From Echinostoma caproni (taxonomy: Eukaryota; Platyhelminthes; Trematoda; Plagiorchiida; Echinostomatidae): a stretch of 64,000 bases of DNA. This document shows, piece by piece, positions 34,858 through 46,800 of this stretch. Positions within the stretch are counted from its first letter, which is position 1, and each line of letters opens with the position of its first letter. The notes beneath the pieces are model-generated. The model ran no database searches, was not told the origin of the DNA, and saw only the letters and a list, made by a program, of their open reading frames with translations. Where the stretch lies: contig UZAN01039373.1 of NCBI GenBank assembly GCA_900618425.1, forward strand, positions 146,546 to 210,545, written 5' to 3'. The position numbers were made by a program, and so were the translations under genes.

Positions 34858-37566
34858 AAACACTGTCCTAGGCATATTGTTTCGGCCCCCTGGTCCCACG
34901 TTCTCCGTCATAACGAAATGAGGTACAGTGCAAGACATTCTATCACCCACTACACCCATTTTATATCTTACATAAAAGTAATTGCGAAGGCCCGATAATC
35001 AATCCGTTGCGAATATATGTATGTCCCTCTGAACCGTTATCCTGTTGACACTATGAGTTCATTTTAGAAATTTGAAAATATTAAGCCGCATTATGTATAA
35101 GGACTCGTAGATCCGGGTGTCCGGTAAAGGTTTCCAACAAAATGTGTGGCACGCAAATTGTACCGACGTTCTATTTGACACAATAATATTGGCTTTTGGA
35201 TCAGATTCATTAGTGGAAAACAAACAATTCCGAATAAAAACTGAATTCTTATTCACAATGTGAATACAAAACTGGGCGCATCTAATCGCTGTTGAATAAT
35301 TCCATTTAACTGTGCATCATACATGAGTAGGTGGAGCATCATGGTTCTCTACTCGTCCCTCTCATTATCCTGAGAAATGTTGAGCTACAGATGTAATACG
35401 AATACCCCTCTGGAAACGAACAACTAACAAGGTGATCACATGTACAAGACAGCAACACACAACACAACTAAACTACTACAACCGCTATCGTTTTTCCCGA
35501 AGTGTTGTAAATATCCAGGCTCACGTGCACATGCTATCCTTTGAGCGAGCGCATTTCGCTGATCCGGCCTGATCTTGTGCCTCTCCGAACAGGGGAATTA
35601 GGCATTCCAGACTGGAACAAACAGGGAAGTGAGGGACAGAGCAAATCTGCATGCATTTCTTCCTCTCAATAGTCATGCTACGGCAAACGGATTAGACGTT
35701 TTGCTTCACCGAGACTATGGAACTAAATCCGTGTCTGGTGATCAGCCAGAGGGATTTAGATAGGATGGTTGTTTTGATGGTGAGTCTTTGTGTCAGAACC
35801 TCTAAACAGTACCACCATCTAAAAGCGTAAAACACTTGTTCACCCATCTCCTACCGTGCAACACATTTTTTACACTTGAATGCAAAGTGTGCCCACTCCA
35901 TGCGTGTTCCGTTTCCAGATGCATGCCTGCTTCGCTAGCACAGGCGGAAAACAAACATCTATTAATGGTGTTTGTGTCCGTAACAGACTGGGGTGCATTT
36001 GGATCTCGAGCCAGGTTGACGTGACAATATCAGCTCAACCCCATGCGTTGTTTCAGACGGTCGTGGTATGAGAAACATCTAAACGCACTCCTCAGAAACT
36101 GTTACGTGCTTAACGAAATGTGAACCGTTTTCTCACAGCGGTTTACAAAGAATAGTCGAATCCCCACAGACCGAATCTGCAAATCAGTATCTGCTTAAAA
36201 CAGATATATATTTCCGTGTTACTTGAAGCTTTGTCGCAGCAGCCAAAGGACACATTTGTCCTTAGGTGCAAAAAGAGGACGTTGACAAACAAAAGCTCAT
36301 TACGTACATATACTGGACGCAGGAGGGTCTCTTTTACATAAATGTACTCCCTACGTGAATGAGGAACGCAGCTATTTGAGTACGCTGGATAAAGGGGAAA
36401 TTACCCAGTCCATTTCAATAGATTCTTTTCTGATATTTGCTTTTCAATTGAACACATTCAACAATATTATCTTCGCAATCATCTAAAGCTTGATCTTCAG
36501 ATATACTTTAGTCATCCCCCAGTGGTATTACAGTACCATTTACTGCATCTACCCTTCATTGTGATACATTCCAACAGTTTACAAGTTCTAAACTACTCAC
36601 TTAGACAACTTTTTCTATTCCTGCTTTGTTGTATTCCTTATTTACTGCCCACTGTCATTGTTGATGGCTTTGGAACAAAAGAAAACGCATTTTGTTTTTT
36701 ATGTCCGGTAGCAATATATCACTTTCAGTTGGTATTGTGTACTCTGAGTTGACCAGTTGTGAAAATGATAAACCTCTCAAACTGGTGGTGTCTTTGAAAC
36801 AATATTTATCCTGCTCAACCTGTTAAATTCCCGCGAATTCCACAGAGTGTGCCATCTTTCACCATTCGATAAATATTGCGCCAATCCACCCGCACGGAAA
36901 GGGATAGCTTTGCTTGTGAGTGAATTAATTGTATTTAACTTAACATCGATGAACGGATATTTGTACACCAACAATGTTATACGTATTTCCTAATTCCTTA
37001 AATTATTCCTGAATGTTTCTAAAGGCTCACAAATGCCGGAAATGAAGACATGCCAGATAGCCTCGTGCTAAATTTTCCTCTCGGGGGATGCAGAGAGCAG
37101 TTTTTGACTTAAAAACTGAATTGAATTAAGGTCATAGGAATCGTTAATGATATGAGTCTACTCATTTATGTTGATGAAATGAGAATAATATGTGCGAGCG
37201 TACGTAATCTGTTGTCTACTCTTTCATATTCTCATACATTCCAAACATTGATACCACCTTCCAGAAAGTTGTTGACTAATGATTATGGTATCTTTGAACT
37301 GTTGACATCGGACGACATAACCCAAACAGAACCTTCTCCGAGGCTCAGAACCCATAGTTAGATAATGAGCTGGAATTTGTGAGTAAACAGAGTTGCCTCG
37401 AAATCAAATAAAAATAATTCTTCCGGGTGGGATAGGAATAGAATTTACCCATGAGTTGTCATTGCATCGGTCTGTCTAAGCAATCCGTTTATTTGGCACA
37501 TGTGAATGGCCATAAATTAAATCTCTCTGTCTCTTTCTCTCCATCTATCCATCCCGATCACTCAGC
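34858..37566. other. No supported gene
   Basis: Only short open frames in all six frames and no motif recognised. Confidence 0.5.
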
Positions 37567-37836
37567 TTGGGAGATGTTTTGACAGAAATAGGTTTTTATA
37601 ATTTTTCCCGAGCATTTAGCTTGATCACAAGTAGGCGATTATTTCACTACGAGACGAAGAAGGTTACTTGGGTGCAATTCTCCGTCTTTCAAAGGTATTT
37701 CAAAAGGTTCCGAATCTATAACCAGACTCAAATTTATTCGGTTAAGGCTAAGGGGAGAGATACTAGCCATGATGGATTTGATATGCAGGTTGTGGCACGG
37801 TTAGCATTAGTAGATGAGCTGAAAACGTTTGCGTGA
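37567..37836 (+). pseudogene. Non-LTR (LINE) reverse transcriptase fragment
   Basis: The 89-codon frame begins DVLTEIGFYNFSRAFSLIT, followed by SRRLFHYETKK and FQRYFKRFRIYN. This follows the non-LTR reverse transcriptase segment dviylDFSkAFDkv.H..Ll.kL...gi......fq.yl..R...v.n. The catalytic Asp of DFSKAFD has changed (YNFSRAFS), so it is inactive. The last part (after about 37740) no longer resembles a reverse transcriptase. It covers an earlier part of the domain than the scrap at 21135, so the two could come from one LINE family. Confidence 0.65.
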
Positions 37837-40800
37837 TTCCATCCGAGGTTTACTGGTTGACGCTCAAATTGCGCCGGATTATTTCACATTACTCGTTCAG
37901 TTGAAGATTGAAACAGACGAAACTCTTGCTGTGCTCTTGTTTTAGTCCATGTGTACTAGGGAACGGATTACTGAGCATTCGCCTTCTAGGAAAATAGGTT
38001 CGGTTTTACTGGATCGGACCAACCTATTCGTATTCTCCCATTAATCACGCAAGGATATAAAGCTTCCATATTCTCCAACTTAAAAGAATGATGGCAATTT
38101 GTGAATTCTGCTGTACGTCTAAAATTGAACCAAGTCATTCAATAATAAGAGACGGTTGATTCCTTCTAGCCTCAGTTTTATGTACATGCATTGCTTACTG
38201 CTGGGGTTGACATTCACTACTGCCAGGAAAAACAGTGCAGTTTAGTATGTCCGGTAACTCCCCAATTCTATTTGACCCAGGTTATCATTGTCGTGATCGA
38301 CATTTAAAGGTGTTTCTCTAGTCAAAGATTAAAGAACATTAATTTAGATTGTTTTCTGTGGGTGCAACTGGCTACTCAGTTTGAATAGTTAAATCTATCA
38401 ACACGGAGTCAAGAATGTTTAATTTATTTATCACGACACAATGCGATATATTGGACCCAGAGCGCTAGCTAGCTGTTGTGTCATTAGCAATTTGTACTGT
38501 TTTTACATTTGGAAGAAACCCAGTGGTATAAATACATATTTTGTCTCTGTATGCGGTAAGGTCCAATGGAAAAAACACAGATAGACATTTTTGCAAAATT
38601 CGCTAATTTAACTGAACGTTTCATCAGTTTACGCAACACCGGAATGATAAAATTTATGCGTTCGGTAAATTTCCTAATCGCTTTCCTATTATGTTGCAGT
38701 CCCGAGTCGCGGAGGACCGCTTCTCTTTTGACTAATAAAGACCACTCGTAAGAAAACCAATTGTGTGTCCACCTTTGTGACAGGTTGTAGCGCCTTTTTT
38801 TCCTTTTACGATTAAACCATGATGTATTGGTTAGGTTACTTTAGCAGTGAGCAATTTTGTTCATCGTTCCCAACGGTAGGACAGTATTTGTTGGCAATAA
38901 TTCAACCTGAAATCATTTATCGACGGTCACTTCATTCTCATCCGGATTAAAGATTGAGAAAAACCTGTGTACCTCGTGCGTTTTGGGACAGAAACCGCAC
39001 AAAATGAAAGCAAACGAATAGACGATTGGGCTCGTCTGTGCGTGTCGGCAGTCGTGATTGATGAGATGGTCCTGACAGAATTATTGCCGTCTCTCGTGAC
39101 GGGCCGAGAAGCGCATACCGTTCAACACCCAGTCCAAAGGAATTGTTCACACGGTGCACAATCTATTGTTTCAGTCAGAAGTTGACAACCCCCAGATGTG
39201 AATGAGCTGACTAGTATACAGAGCCAGCAACGGTTCTCTTTGAATTTGGGCTTTTTGTTTAAATAAACTTAGTTCGTGCTACACAAAAGATTTCTGAAAG
39301 ATAAATAATTAAATGGAAATACTATTTTCAACTGTGGATGGATTTTTGGACATCTGAAGCTCTCAATTTTGCAAATAAGATAAATGAAGAATTCGTTTTT
39401 GGTGGAAATACCCCCATTTGCTCGTTGACCTGCAAAGTCAAGTATACAATGTATCATGAAGTGTTTAAAATGGTAGTACAGTTCGATCAGCACAACAATC
39501 GATCGCTTCGCGGTAATGTTGTTGGTTATCCAAATTTTGAAGCAGCTAGACAAGGCGTACTAGGTTTTCTTTCTCTTCGATCACCCTATAAGCAAACGGT
39601 CTCCAGTCAACATTGCGCATGGTAATTTGGCTGATAAAGTATGGCTTATACACGAAAATATTGAGGAACAAACAATATTTGCGTCCAAAATATAAAGCTT
39701 CAAAATTTTCGTAAACTCTAAGTTCAACGTGTGCATTACAATACGATATGCATGACCATCATTTATTCAGATCTCAGTGGTTCCTCTAATATAAAATGAA
39801 CTATGCACGAAGCATGAACATTCAAAAATATAGATATAATCATTTTGGGCGTTTCTTATAATGAAATAAAGAAATCATCTCTTGATGACATTATAATATT
39901 TGTAAAACGTTTGAGGATTGTAATGAGCATCTCAATATTTCATCAGCAAACCTTTTAAAAAACTATGTTGCACATAGGGGCTTCTAAATTTTATTTAAGA
40001 TCTCTACTGCCTCCTTCCCTTTCTAAGGCGCTCCAAAACTTAACTATGTGGATTAAAGGTGGCTGCTGGTCTAGTGTCCCATGATATCCTGATTGAGTCA
40101 GAAAAGGTAGGCATCTGTGAAAAAGATCCTATTTGCTCCCCATCAGTTGCACGTCCACCATGATAGGTATTGGAGTAGCTAGAACTATGCCTTTTGCAAC
40201 ACAAAGATTGAAGTTTATTGGCTTGTGAGTCCGCGCACAAATTTGTTCCATTGCAGCCAACTTTTTTCCAAATGATGAAGGTTATCTTCACACGTCTGAT
40301 GCCCTGATGAGTGGGTTAGAAAATTCCTCCACCTCGTCACTGTTAGTTGGTTTTCGGGCTGTCTTCATTATGAGTCCAATGCGTGAATAGCAGTTAATTC
40401 TAATGGCTATAAGGCTGTCGGGTTGATCGATCGTACGGAATAATGGATTTTCACGGAGAATCCTTGCATCGTTTGGAAAAAATGATGGTCAAATTTCCAT
40501 ACCACTGTGTCCAATACACATTGAGGTAAATGACAGATGCCCTCGGCTACGGGTGTTACATTTCTCGTTCGCTCCACATCCGGCTATTCTCAAGTCAGAC
40601 AAAATCTATGACGACGATAATGAAAATTGTTTATTTTTGTTCTCCTCCAGTGATGGGCCTATATTGATCGACTTCTGTCAGTTTCTCACGAGACGTGTGT
40701 AGGCTTATTTTTAGGATACTGTTTAGCACAAACAACTAAATGTGTATGGCCAGCGGTTGGATTCGCTCATGAAGAATCCCCCGTGCAACAATCCAACCAA

Positions 40801-43584
40801 TCAAAACTTCTTTCAGAAAAACGTTTGCTAATGATTTGACCCAAGCAACGGTGTAACGAGCACAACGTCCCCACTCGGTCCAAATATTTATCTTGAAACA
40901 GTTAATGAGTACTATGTTCATTCTGTGATGACGATGAGATGGGCACCCCGAGATGAAGAACAATATCTATCCGCAAAACGGATATCGGTCATTGATGGCA
41001 GACAATATAACGTATCTCAACAATGATATACAGTTACGAAATTGGCAGTCATTCCCACAATGACCTATGCGGGGAAAACAATGGGTCACATGATATTGAC
41101 ACAGAAACTGTTCTGTTCATTAATATGCATAGGAAAGGTCAACTTCCGAGGTCTGTACTCAGGCCATCACTGGTATGGCACATGAATGACACGCTGGTAA
41201 TCGGGCGCATATAATAGGCACGGTCATGCTAATCGGCTCAGCGCTGAACACATCACAAAATGTCCTGTTGGGGGGGGGGCGATGGGAGGGGAGGAAGGGG
41301 TGGACGCGAACCATAAGGTGACTCATGGTTGATCGCACGACAAGTGAGGTGAAAGCAAGTGAATACAAATAAAGGCGGAGGGAATGTAAACAGGTGGTAG
41401 GCGGCAGAGTGAGACGGGACCTAATGGGAGACAGACAAAAGTTCACAAATATGACTGAAACCACAAGTCAAGGTTAACTGAAACAGGTTGTTGAGGGAGC
41501 ACGCTGACGTGTGAACGTAGCACCGAGTAGCACCAAACCAGAATGGAAAGCGACAAATCTACGGTAGATCTAGTGAAACAAATACGCTACAACTAAAGTC
41601 CATTGACAGGATTTATGTAAGAGAAGCAAACGTCAAGTGGATAGGACAATGAAAGGATTTTCTATCGTACGCAATGCAAGAGACCATGACCGATTGGTTT
41701 CGGACTTATAGTAAATCAATCTTTCTCTTTCTCTCAGCTGGACGTAATTTGAACAGTACTGATTCGGTAAATCGGGAAGCATCGATTTGAGCTAATTGAC
41801 ACAGGGAGGCACACACACAGTCCCCTCCAGCCTGCGCGAGATCCGGTGTTCATAGCCCATATGAGACAGTGGATATCCATCATCCGTCGGTTGTAATGAG
41901 AAGCACGTTCAACGGTTTTCTACGTTTGCCTTTTTCACCAAATGAACGGACTACGGTGGGAGAAAATTAATTCCGAATTTTAAGCATTGAAACTTCGAGT
42001 TGATGTTACAACCTATCTGAATTCGTTTTTTCTAAAACTTCTGAATAATACCTTTAAGTTAAGTTTCCGCTGCTTTCCTTGAAATATCGGGATAACAGCA
42101 AAGCCGGTGTACCGGTATACCGTGTCCATTCGGTTAGGGAGATGTAAATCATCCATTGGAGTTGTTCCATATATCGCGGACTCCTGACATTGAAGATAAA
42201 CCAATTCATCTCGATCATTCCACAAAACAGCATGTTTCCCTTTCGAAAGCCATTTCTTCACGATTATCTAGTCATAGAAAGGACGCTAATTATTTACTTA
42301 CTCGAACCATCGATTTGTTTTCGGCATAGATTCATATGTTTTTTTGAAGTTGTGGTTGCAGCGTGATACTAATTTCTGTTTCACAAATCCCCAATTAAAC
42401 TCACATGCACACAACCTAGATGATCCACTGATGAAAGCATTCCTTGTCGTTGATCAACCACAATTATAGAATTTAAAAGAGATATTTTAACACTTGTAAA
42501 AACCATGCTATTTTGCAACCGTATGTTAACGATAGAAAACAATCGAATTCAAATCTGTATCTTAAAATACGATACAATTTATCCCAGAAATAATTGCTAC
42601 TCGTTCACTGATCTATCTGCATCCTTTTCGCTCTGAAACTGAATAAGCATGAAAACATCGTGTATATGCGAAGGTGCAAAGATCGGCAGAAACCAGTAGG
42701 TTAGCACTTGGAATGCTTTTTTTCTGCTTCGGATGCTACGTTCTTGTCGGGTTTCAATGACCAGCTGACAGGTAAAAAACGCTGACGGTTGAACAGCAAA
42801 AGATTAACAGCGTGTGCTCTGTGTACGAAAACACAGCGCGTTATTTTGTCAAATTGGTAGGTTGTATGCTAAAAGGCCTAGGTTCATACTGCTGTTCAAG
42901 GTCACCTCAGGAATTGGACTAAACATAAAACTCCAACAGATAGATATATTCACCCAAGAATCGGTGCATCCTGAATCTGAATTGGCCTAAGAAAATAATA
43001 ATTATCTCCCATCCGTTCCGTTCTTTTTGGCAAATACAGATCCGTGTTCACGTTGCACTGATTACGATTTTGGAGGATTTGTTAATGAGTAACTGAATCA
43101 AATGATATATTTCTCAGACTGTGAGGAATGAGCAATTTGAGGAACTTAGCTGCAAAAACGTTATCTGCTTGGGTTGATAGACGGCAGATTGAATGGATGG
43201 TAATTTATCAGGTTTACTTCCTGCTTACATCTTGAGAGCAAGAACAGCCGTATTTTCATGATTCACGATGACTGCAAAAACAAAACACGTACTAATGATT
43301 TCGATGTTTCTCCTTTCCTGAGAGGCACTGAAATCAGATGTTTATTCAGTTAATTGCTGACGGTGTATCAGCGATAAAAATGTTTCTGATTTTTAACTTT
43401 TGAATACTTTTTTGTATTACTCGACTAGCTGTGACTTATAGCAACTAAAAAACAACTCTCTCTGCATAAAGAGGGATTGTAAACGTTTCGTTCTAATATG
43501 CTTCAAATTTTCATCTAAAGCCTTGCATACCATCAGTTGAACATGCGGTGAAGGTGACGTTCGATTGGAGTTATTAAAAATAGA
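37837..43584. other. No supported gene
   Basis: I see scattered short frames. Open frames at 39338-39625 (plus), 40040-40291 (minus) and 42013-42261 (minus) are among the longer ones, but they match no family I know and lack convincing splice sites on both sides. A G-rich patch lies at 41270-41300. Confidence 0.5.
41270..41300 (+). other. G-rich tract with G-quadruplex potential
   Basis: A run of ten G is followed by CGAT and then GGG, GGGG and GGGG groups separated by one to five bases. This satisfies the simple four-G-run rule for a G-quadruplex. It sits in a locally purine-rich stretch (41270-41420) of otherwise AT-rich DNA. Confidence 0.7.
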
Positions 43585-43690
43585 GTAGCAAGCTTGAATT
43601 AGTCCATTCAGTTGTTCGGGGCACCAGGCACTGTTGATGGTCTTGGCTGTGGGTTTCACTCCTTTGGAGATCGTAAAACTCCGACTGGTT
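43585..43690 (+). mobile_element. SINE family C, 5' fragment
   Basis: AGTAGCAAGCTTGAATTAG, then CCATTC and GCACCAGGCACTGTTGATGG matches the front of the fuller copy at 59326. The fragment stops after a degenerate GGGTTTCACTCC, and no hammerhead domain follows in this orientation. Confidence 0.75.
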
Positions 43691-43714
43691 AAATGCAGTT
43701 AAATGCCTTGGAAA

Positions 43715-43870
43715 TATTTGTGATAATCGATAAAGAGCACTTGACAGCTGTTTCCTTCTGTTTGGGACTCGTCAGCAGGGCTTAATTTGTGTGTCCCTAT
43801 CAGAACTCGATCCGCGAACATTCGGTTCGGAACTTCAAACGCTTTCGTTTGAGCAACAGTTCACGGGCAT
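43715..43870 (-). mobile_element. SINE family C, inverted copy (carries hammerhead domain)
   Basis: Read on the minus strand: GAAGTTCCGAACCGAATGTTC, GGATCGAGTTCTGATAGGGACAC, then the hammerhead domain. This aligns base for base with the copy at 59400-59500 (GAAGTCCCAACCAGG..., GGTTCGACTCCTGACAGGGACAC). It lies between two plus-strand fragments of the same family (43585-43690, 43905-43985), making a nested or inverted cluster. Confidence 0.75.
43737..43781 (-). ncRNA. Hammerhead ribozyme, partly decayed, in inverted SINE C
   Basis: On the minus strand: GCCCTG, CTGACGA, GTCCC-AAACAGAAG, GAAA, CAGCTGTC, then AAGTGC. The catalytic sequences CUGACGA (position 7 is variable in hammerheads), GAAA and GUC are kept. 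Stem II is damaged, since GTCCC now faces AGAAG, where GGGAC is expected. Stem III contains the fully self-complementary octamer ACAGCTGT, which is the form expected for hammerheads that work as dimers. Stem I keeps four of six pairs. It is probably weak or inactive now. Confidence 0.6.
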
Positions 43871-43904
43871 CAGTGTGTGCGGATGGCTCAATCAGTTTAG
43901 AGTA

Positions 43905-43985
43905 GCATTCCTTCATTCACCCTTTCGATGTTTCAAAAGCACCAGGCACTCTTGATGGTCTTGGGTGTTGAAATAAAAATTGTTG
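43905..43985 (+). mobile_element. SINE family C, second 5' fragment
   Basis: GTAGCATTCCTTCATTCACCC followed by GCACCAGGCACTCTTGATGG and TCTTGGGTG matches the start of the copy at 59326. It is truncated before the tRNA B-box region. Confidence 0.65.
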
Positions 43986-45704
43986 GAAACCGTTTGATGT
44001 ACCCTTTTTGGAGAATGGAGCCAAATGCACAAACTGTAAACAGGAGTTAGGTTTTACATGATCCAGTTATTTTGTCATCCTATTTTATGCGTGGATGTAA
44101 AGTGATTGTGAGACGAAAGCACCAATACTGACTAAAATATGGATATATATGTATACTTCGGACGTTGTAGAATCAGAAACATCAACAAAACAGGAAACGC
44201 ATTCAAAAATATTTTGATGATTTTTGTCTCTGGAAATACATATGCGAGAAAACCACTGTAGTCAAATTCTCATCGAGTATCTGGGAGTGAAAGAAACTTG
44301 AAATTTTTATTTGGGCAGGGCTTCAGAATAGGGCTGTATCGTTTCATTGTTAGGGAAAGCCAGCGCGTTAGCAGCGACTTCTATCAAACCTCAATGTTGG
44401 CCTCACCTGAGATCGAAATTTTGTTTTCGTCACAAGCGCATGTTGACGGTGCTGTGTTGTGCGTGTGCATGCATACGAGGTGGTATTCTCGTACATCGGT
44501 TTCAGTTAATGCCTACTAAAGCATGATCGGCTTGAGATATTATGAAATAGTTTATATATATATGATAATTGGATTTTTAATAAAGTTATTTAGCGAACAT
44601 GACAGCGAGGAACTAGTTCATTTGGAACCCTTTACTGCCAAAGACGATATTCACATTTCTGTTGATAACTATCAACACAGATGTGTAATACTCAGAAGGA
44701 TGAAAAGATACGGATTACCGTATTCACTTCAAGTTTTGGAACCATACATATTTTTTAGGCTCGCTTCTATTACCTGCAGCGATTGTACCAAATTCACCTG
44801 GATTGGTGGCTAGCACAAATCCATTGCAACAGGTATCCTAGTTGGATACATTTGTAAAACTAGCTATTCACTATTGATACTTGAACCCTCCGCCATTAGA
44901 ACATTGCGTTCTGGGGCGCCTGAGTTAAAACCGTTGTGAATTGGATAGATCTGGCATACTGAACAAAAATATCAGAATTAGGATAAGATTAAACGTTCGG
45001 AAATGAAGATGAAAATCTGCAGGACAAAAAATATTCGATTATAAACCTTCTTCGTATGGATTTTTTGAATGTAAAGTGTCGCTTTTAGTTTCCAACCACC
45101 AAGGGTTTCCTTTTAGGGCACGAAATGTACGGTAATCAGAATTTTTTAAACTGTTGAATTCTTTCAAGAGCACTAATACAGTACTGGCCGAATGTGATGC
45201 ACTGAAATATTTTCTTCATGATCAAATGGAGTTTCATTGTATTTATCACCTATAATATTGCTTTAGGTATGGGCGATAATTTATATCTTGTCTACTTCGT
45301 TGTACGTATTTTCTGGGCTGCACGACTGTCAAACTTACCTGACCTGGAGTGCCAAGATTAAATGATCTGAACATAAAAACCGCAAACTGTATGAAGTATG
45401 ACAACGCAAGCATTATCCCAAATTACTTCCATAAACCCTTACCATCTCGGTTATTTTTTATGAGGCATAATTTTACCTAATTTATAAGCCATTAAAGCAA
45501 CTTTATTGGATAACCAAATGAAATTCTTTCACAACCCAGAGATATTGCATCAAATTAGGTTTCATAATCATAATCCATGTTTGATATCTAACTCACGGAA
45601 TTCGAGAAGTACCACCTCAATCAAAGTCAACCTTGAAATCAAGGCCATGTTTGTACACAGCTTTGAATGTTCAGATTGTTGTCACCATAGTGAAGTAAGC
45701 AGCG
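43986..45704. other. No supported gene
   Basis: AT-rich. Two consecutive open frames (44298-44519 and 44523-44813, plus) have no recognisable domain or splice structure. Confidence 0.5.
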
Positions 45705-46800
45705 CTTGAAACCAAAAGTTCCCGTTATCTCAATGAAAAGGACAGAATCAGAATTGCACGAGCACACCAGCTGGGATTTTCCATATCACATCTTGCCTAA
45801 TGGTTTAACATAAACAAAAGCACAATTTACAGGATAATCCATGGGAAAACAACAACCAGAAAAGCTTTTGGGGGTTGTTAACCGAGTACATCCAAACAGG
45901 AGGACGATCTGATTCGTATTACTGTGAAAAACAATGCAGAAGATCGTTATCGTCTATCCAACGGAAAGATCTTCCCCGCCATTCATACTCCCTTCTGCAA
46001 AGGTGAATAAAAAAAATTTAAGATGCATCAGGTTTCAGCTGACGTTAAGCGAGCATTAAACACGCAGCGAAGGTAGCCGCGTATTGATTTTGCCCAAGAA
46101 TTCAAATCTCCACGTGCGTCATTTTGGCGATCGATTTATTTCGCCGATGAGTGCATGGTGTGCGATGAGCCTTGGAAGGCTAACAAAAAAATTATTTTTG
46201 GTGAGAATTTCCCAAAAGAACTTATTCCACCAAATGAAAGAGTTTCTCACCCGTCGAGAATAATCATTTTGGCAGGGATAAAACATGGTCAGCCTTGTCG
46301 GTGGAAATCAGCCAAGGGCACCATGAATAGTGCGAAATTTGCATCAGTAATTTCCAAAATTTTTCCGGAATTTCATGAAAAGATCGTCTGAGGAAGTTAT
46401 CGTTTTCAGAATAACGCTCTGTTTCATGTTCCACGAGAGGTTAGTAAATTTATTTAGTTAAGTAGTCTGGTTTACTTATAATTTGTTGTTAGAATTCAGA
46501 AAAAATGCGTGACTCCAAGATCTAGTTCATGAAACTTCCTCCTAATATCCCGGATCTCAACGTGATTGAAAATCTGTTTTGAAGAGGTAAGTCAATGTGT
46601 TACCTATACATTGGACATTGGAGGCAAAAGTGCGATACGTAATGGAGCACAAAATAGAAAATGATTTCATAACAAAGTTGGTGGATTCGATGCCGAAGAG
46701 ACTCGAGAAAGTCCTAAAGAACAAAGGCAGACCAATCGACTATTAGTCGCACCTTAATTATTATCAATGTCAATTTGTTGTTAATAAAAACTGTTTCAAG
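45705..46800 (+). mobile_element. Tc1/mariner-type DNA transposon relic
   Basis: A dead transposase (45733-46746) is flanked by an 8-base inverted match, CTTGAAAC at 45705-45712 and GTTTCAAG at 46793-46800. These may be the remains of terminal inverted repeats. The match is short and could be chance. No TA duplication can be claimed. The 3' flank continues as ATAAAAACT, so a small 3' UTR fits between stop and terminal repeat. Confidence 0.7.
45733..46746 (+). pseudogene. Tc1-like transposase pseudogene
   Basis: The transposase would cut and paste its own element through a DD(34)E/D RNase-H-fold core. Visible in order on the plus strand: an HTH region (RIRIARAHQLGFSISHLA, stop, WFNINKSTIYRI); VSADVKRALNTQRR; FWRSIYFADEC with the first catalytic Asp (near 46140); SHPSRIIILAGIKHGQ; then FQNNALFHVPRE, where the second Asp has become Asn; then LPPNIPDLNVIENLF with the final Glu; and DSMPKRLEKVLKNKGR before the stop at 46744-46746. 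At least three in-frame stops and three frame changes make it dead. Between PRE and the PDLN block lies a 60-bp AT-rich insert (46440-46499) with intron-like ends GTTAGT...TTCAG. Confidence 0.85.

Noticed and set aside
40297..40345. CTGATGAGTGGGTTAGAAAA, a hammerhead-like start on plus
   Set aside because: No stem II complement, no NUH triplet at the right distance and no SINE flank. Chance match.
41159..41464. 101-codon minus-strand frame rich in Pro, Ser and Arg
   Set aside because: A by-product of the purine-rich, G-run stretch on the plus strand. Low complexity.
42846..42905. tRNA-like A and B box pair (TCAAATTGGTAGG ... AGGTTCATACT)
   Set aside because: No stems fold and no second copy in the window. 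Too weak to annotate.
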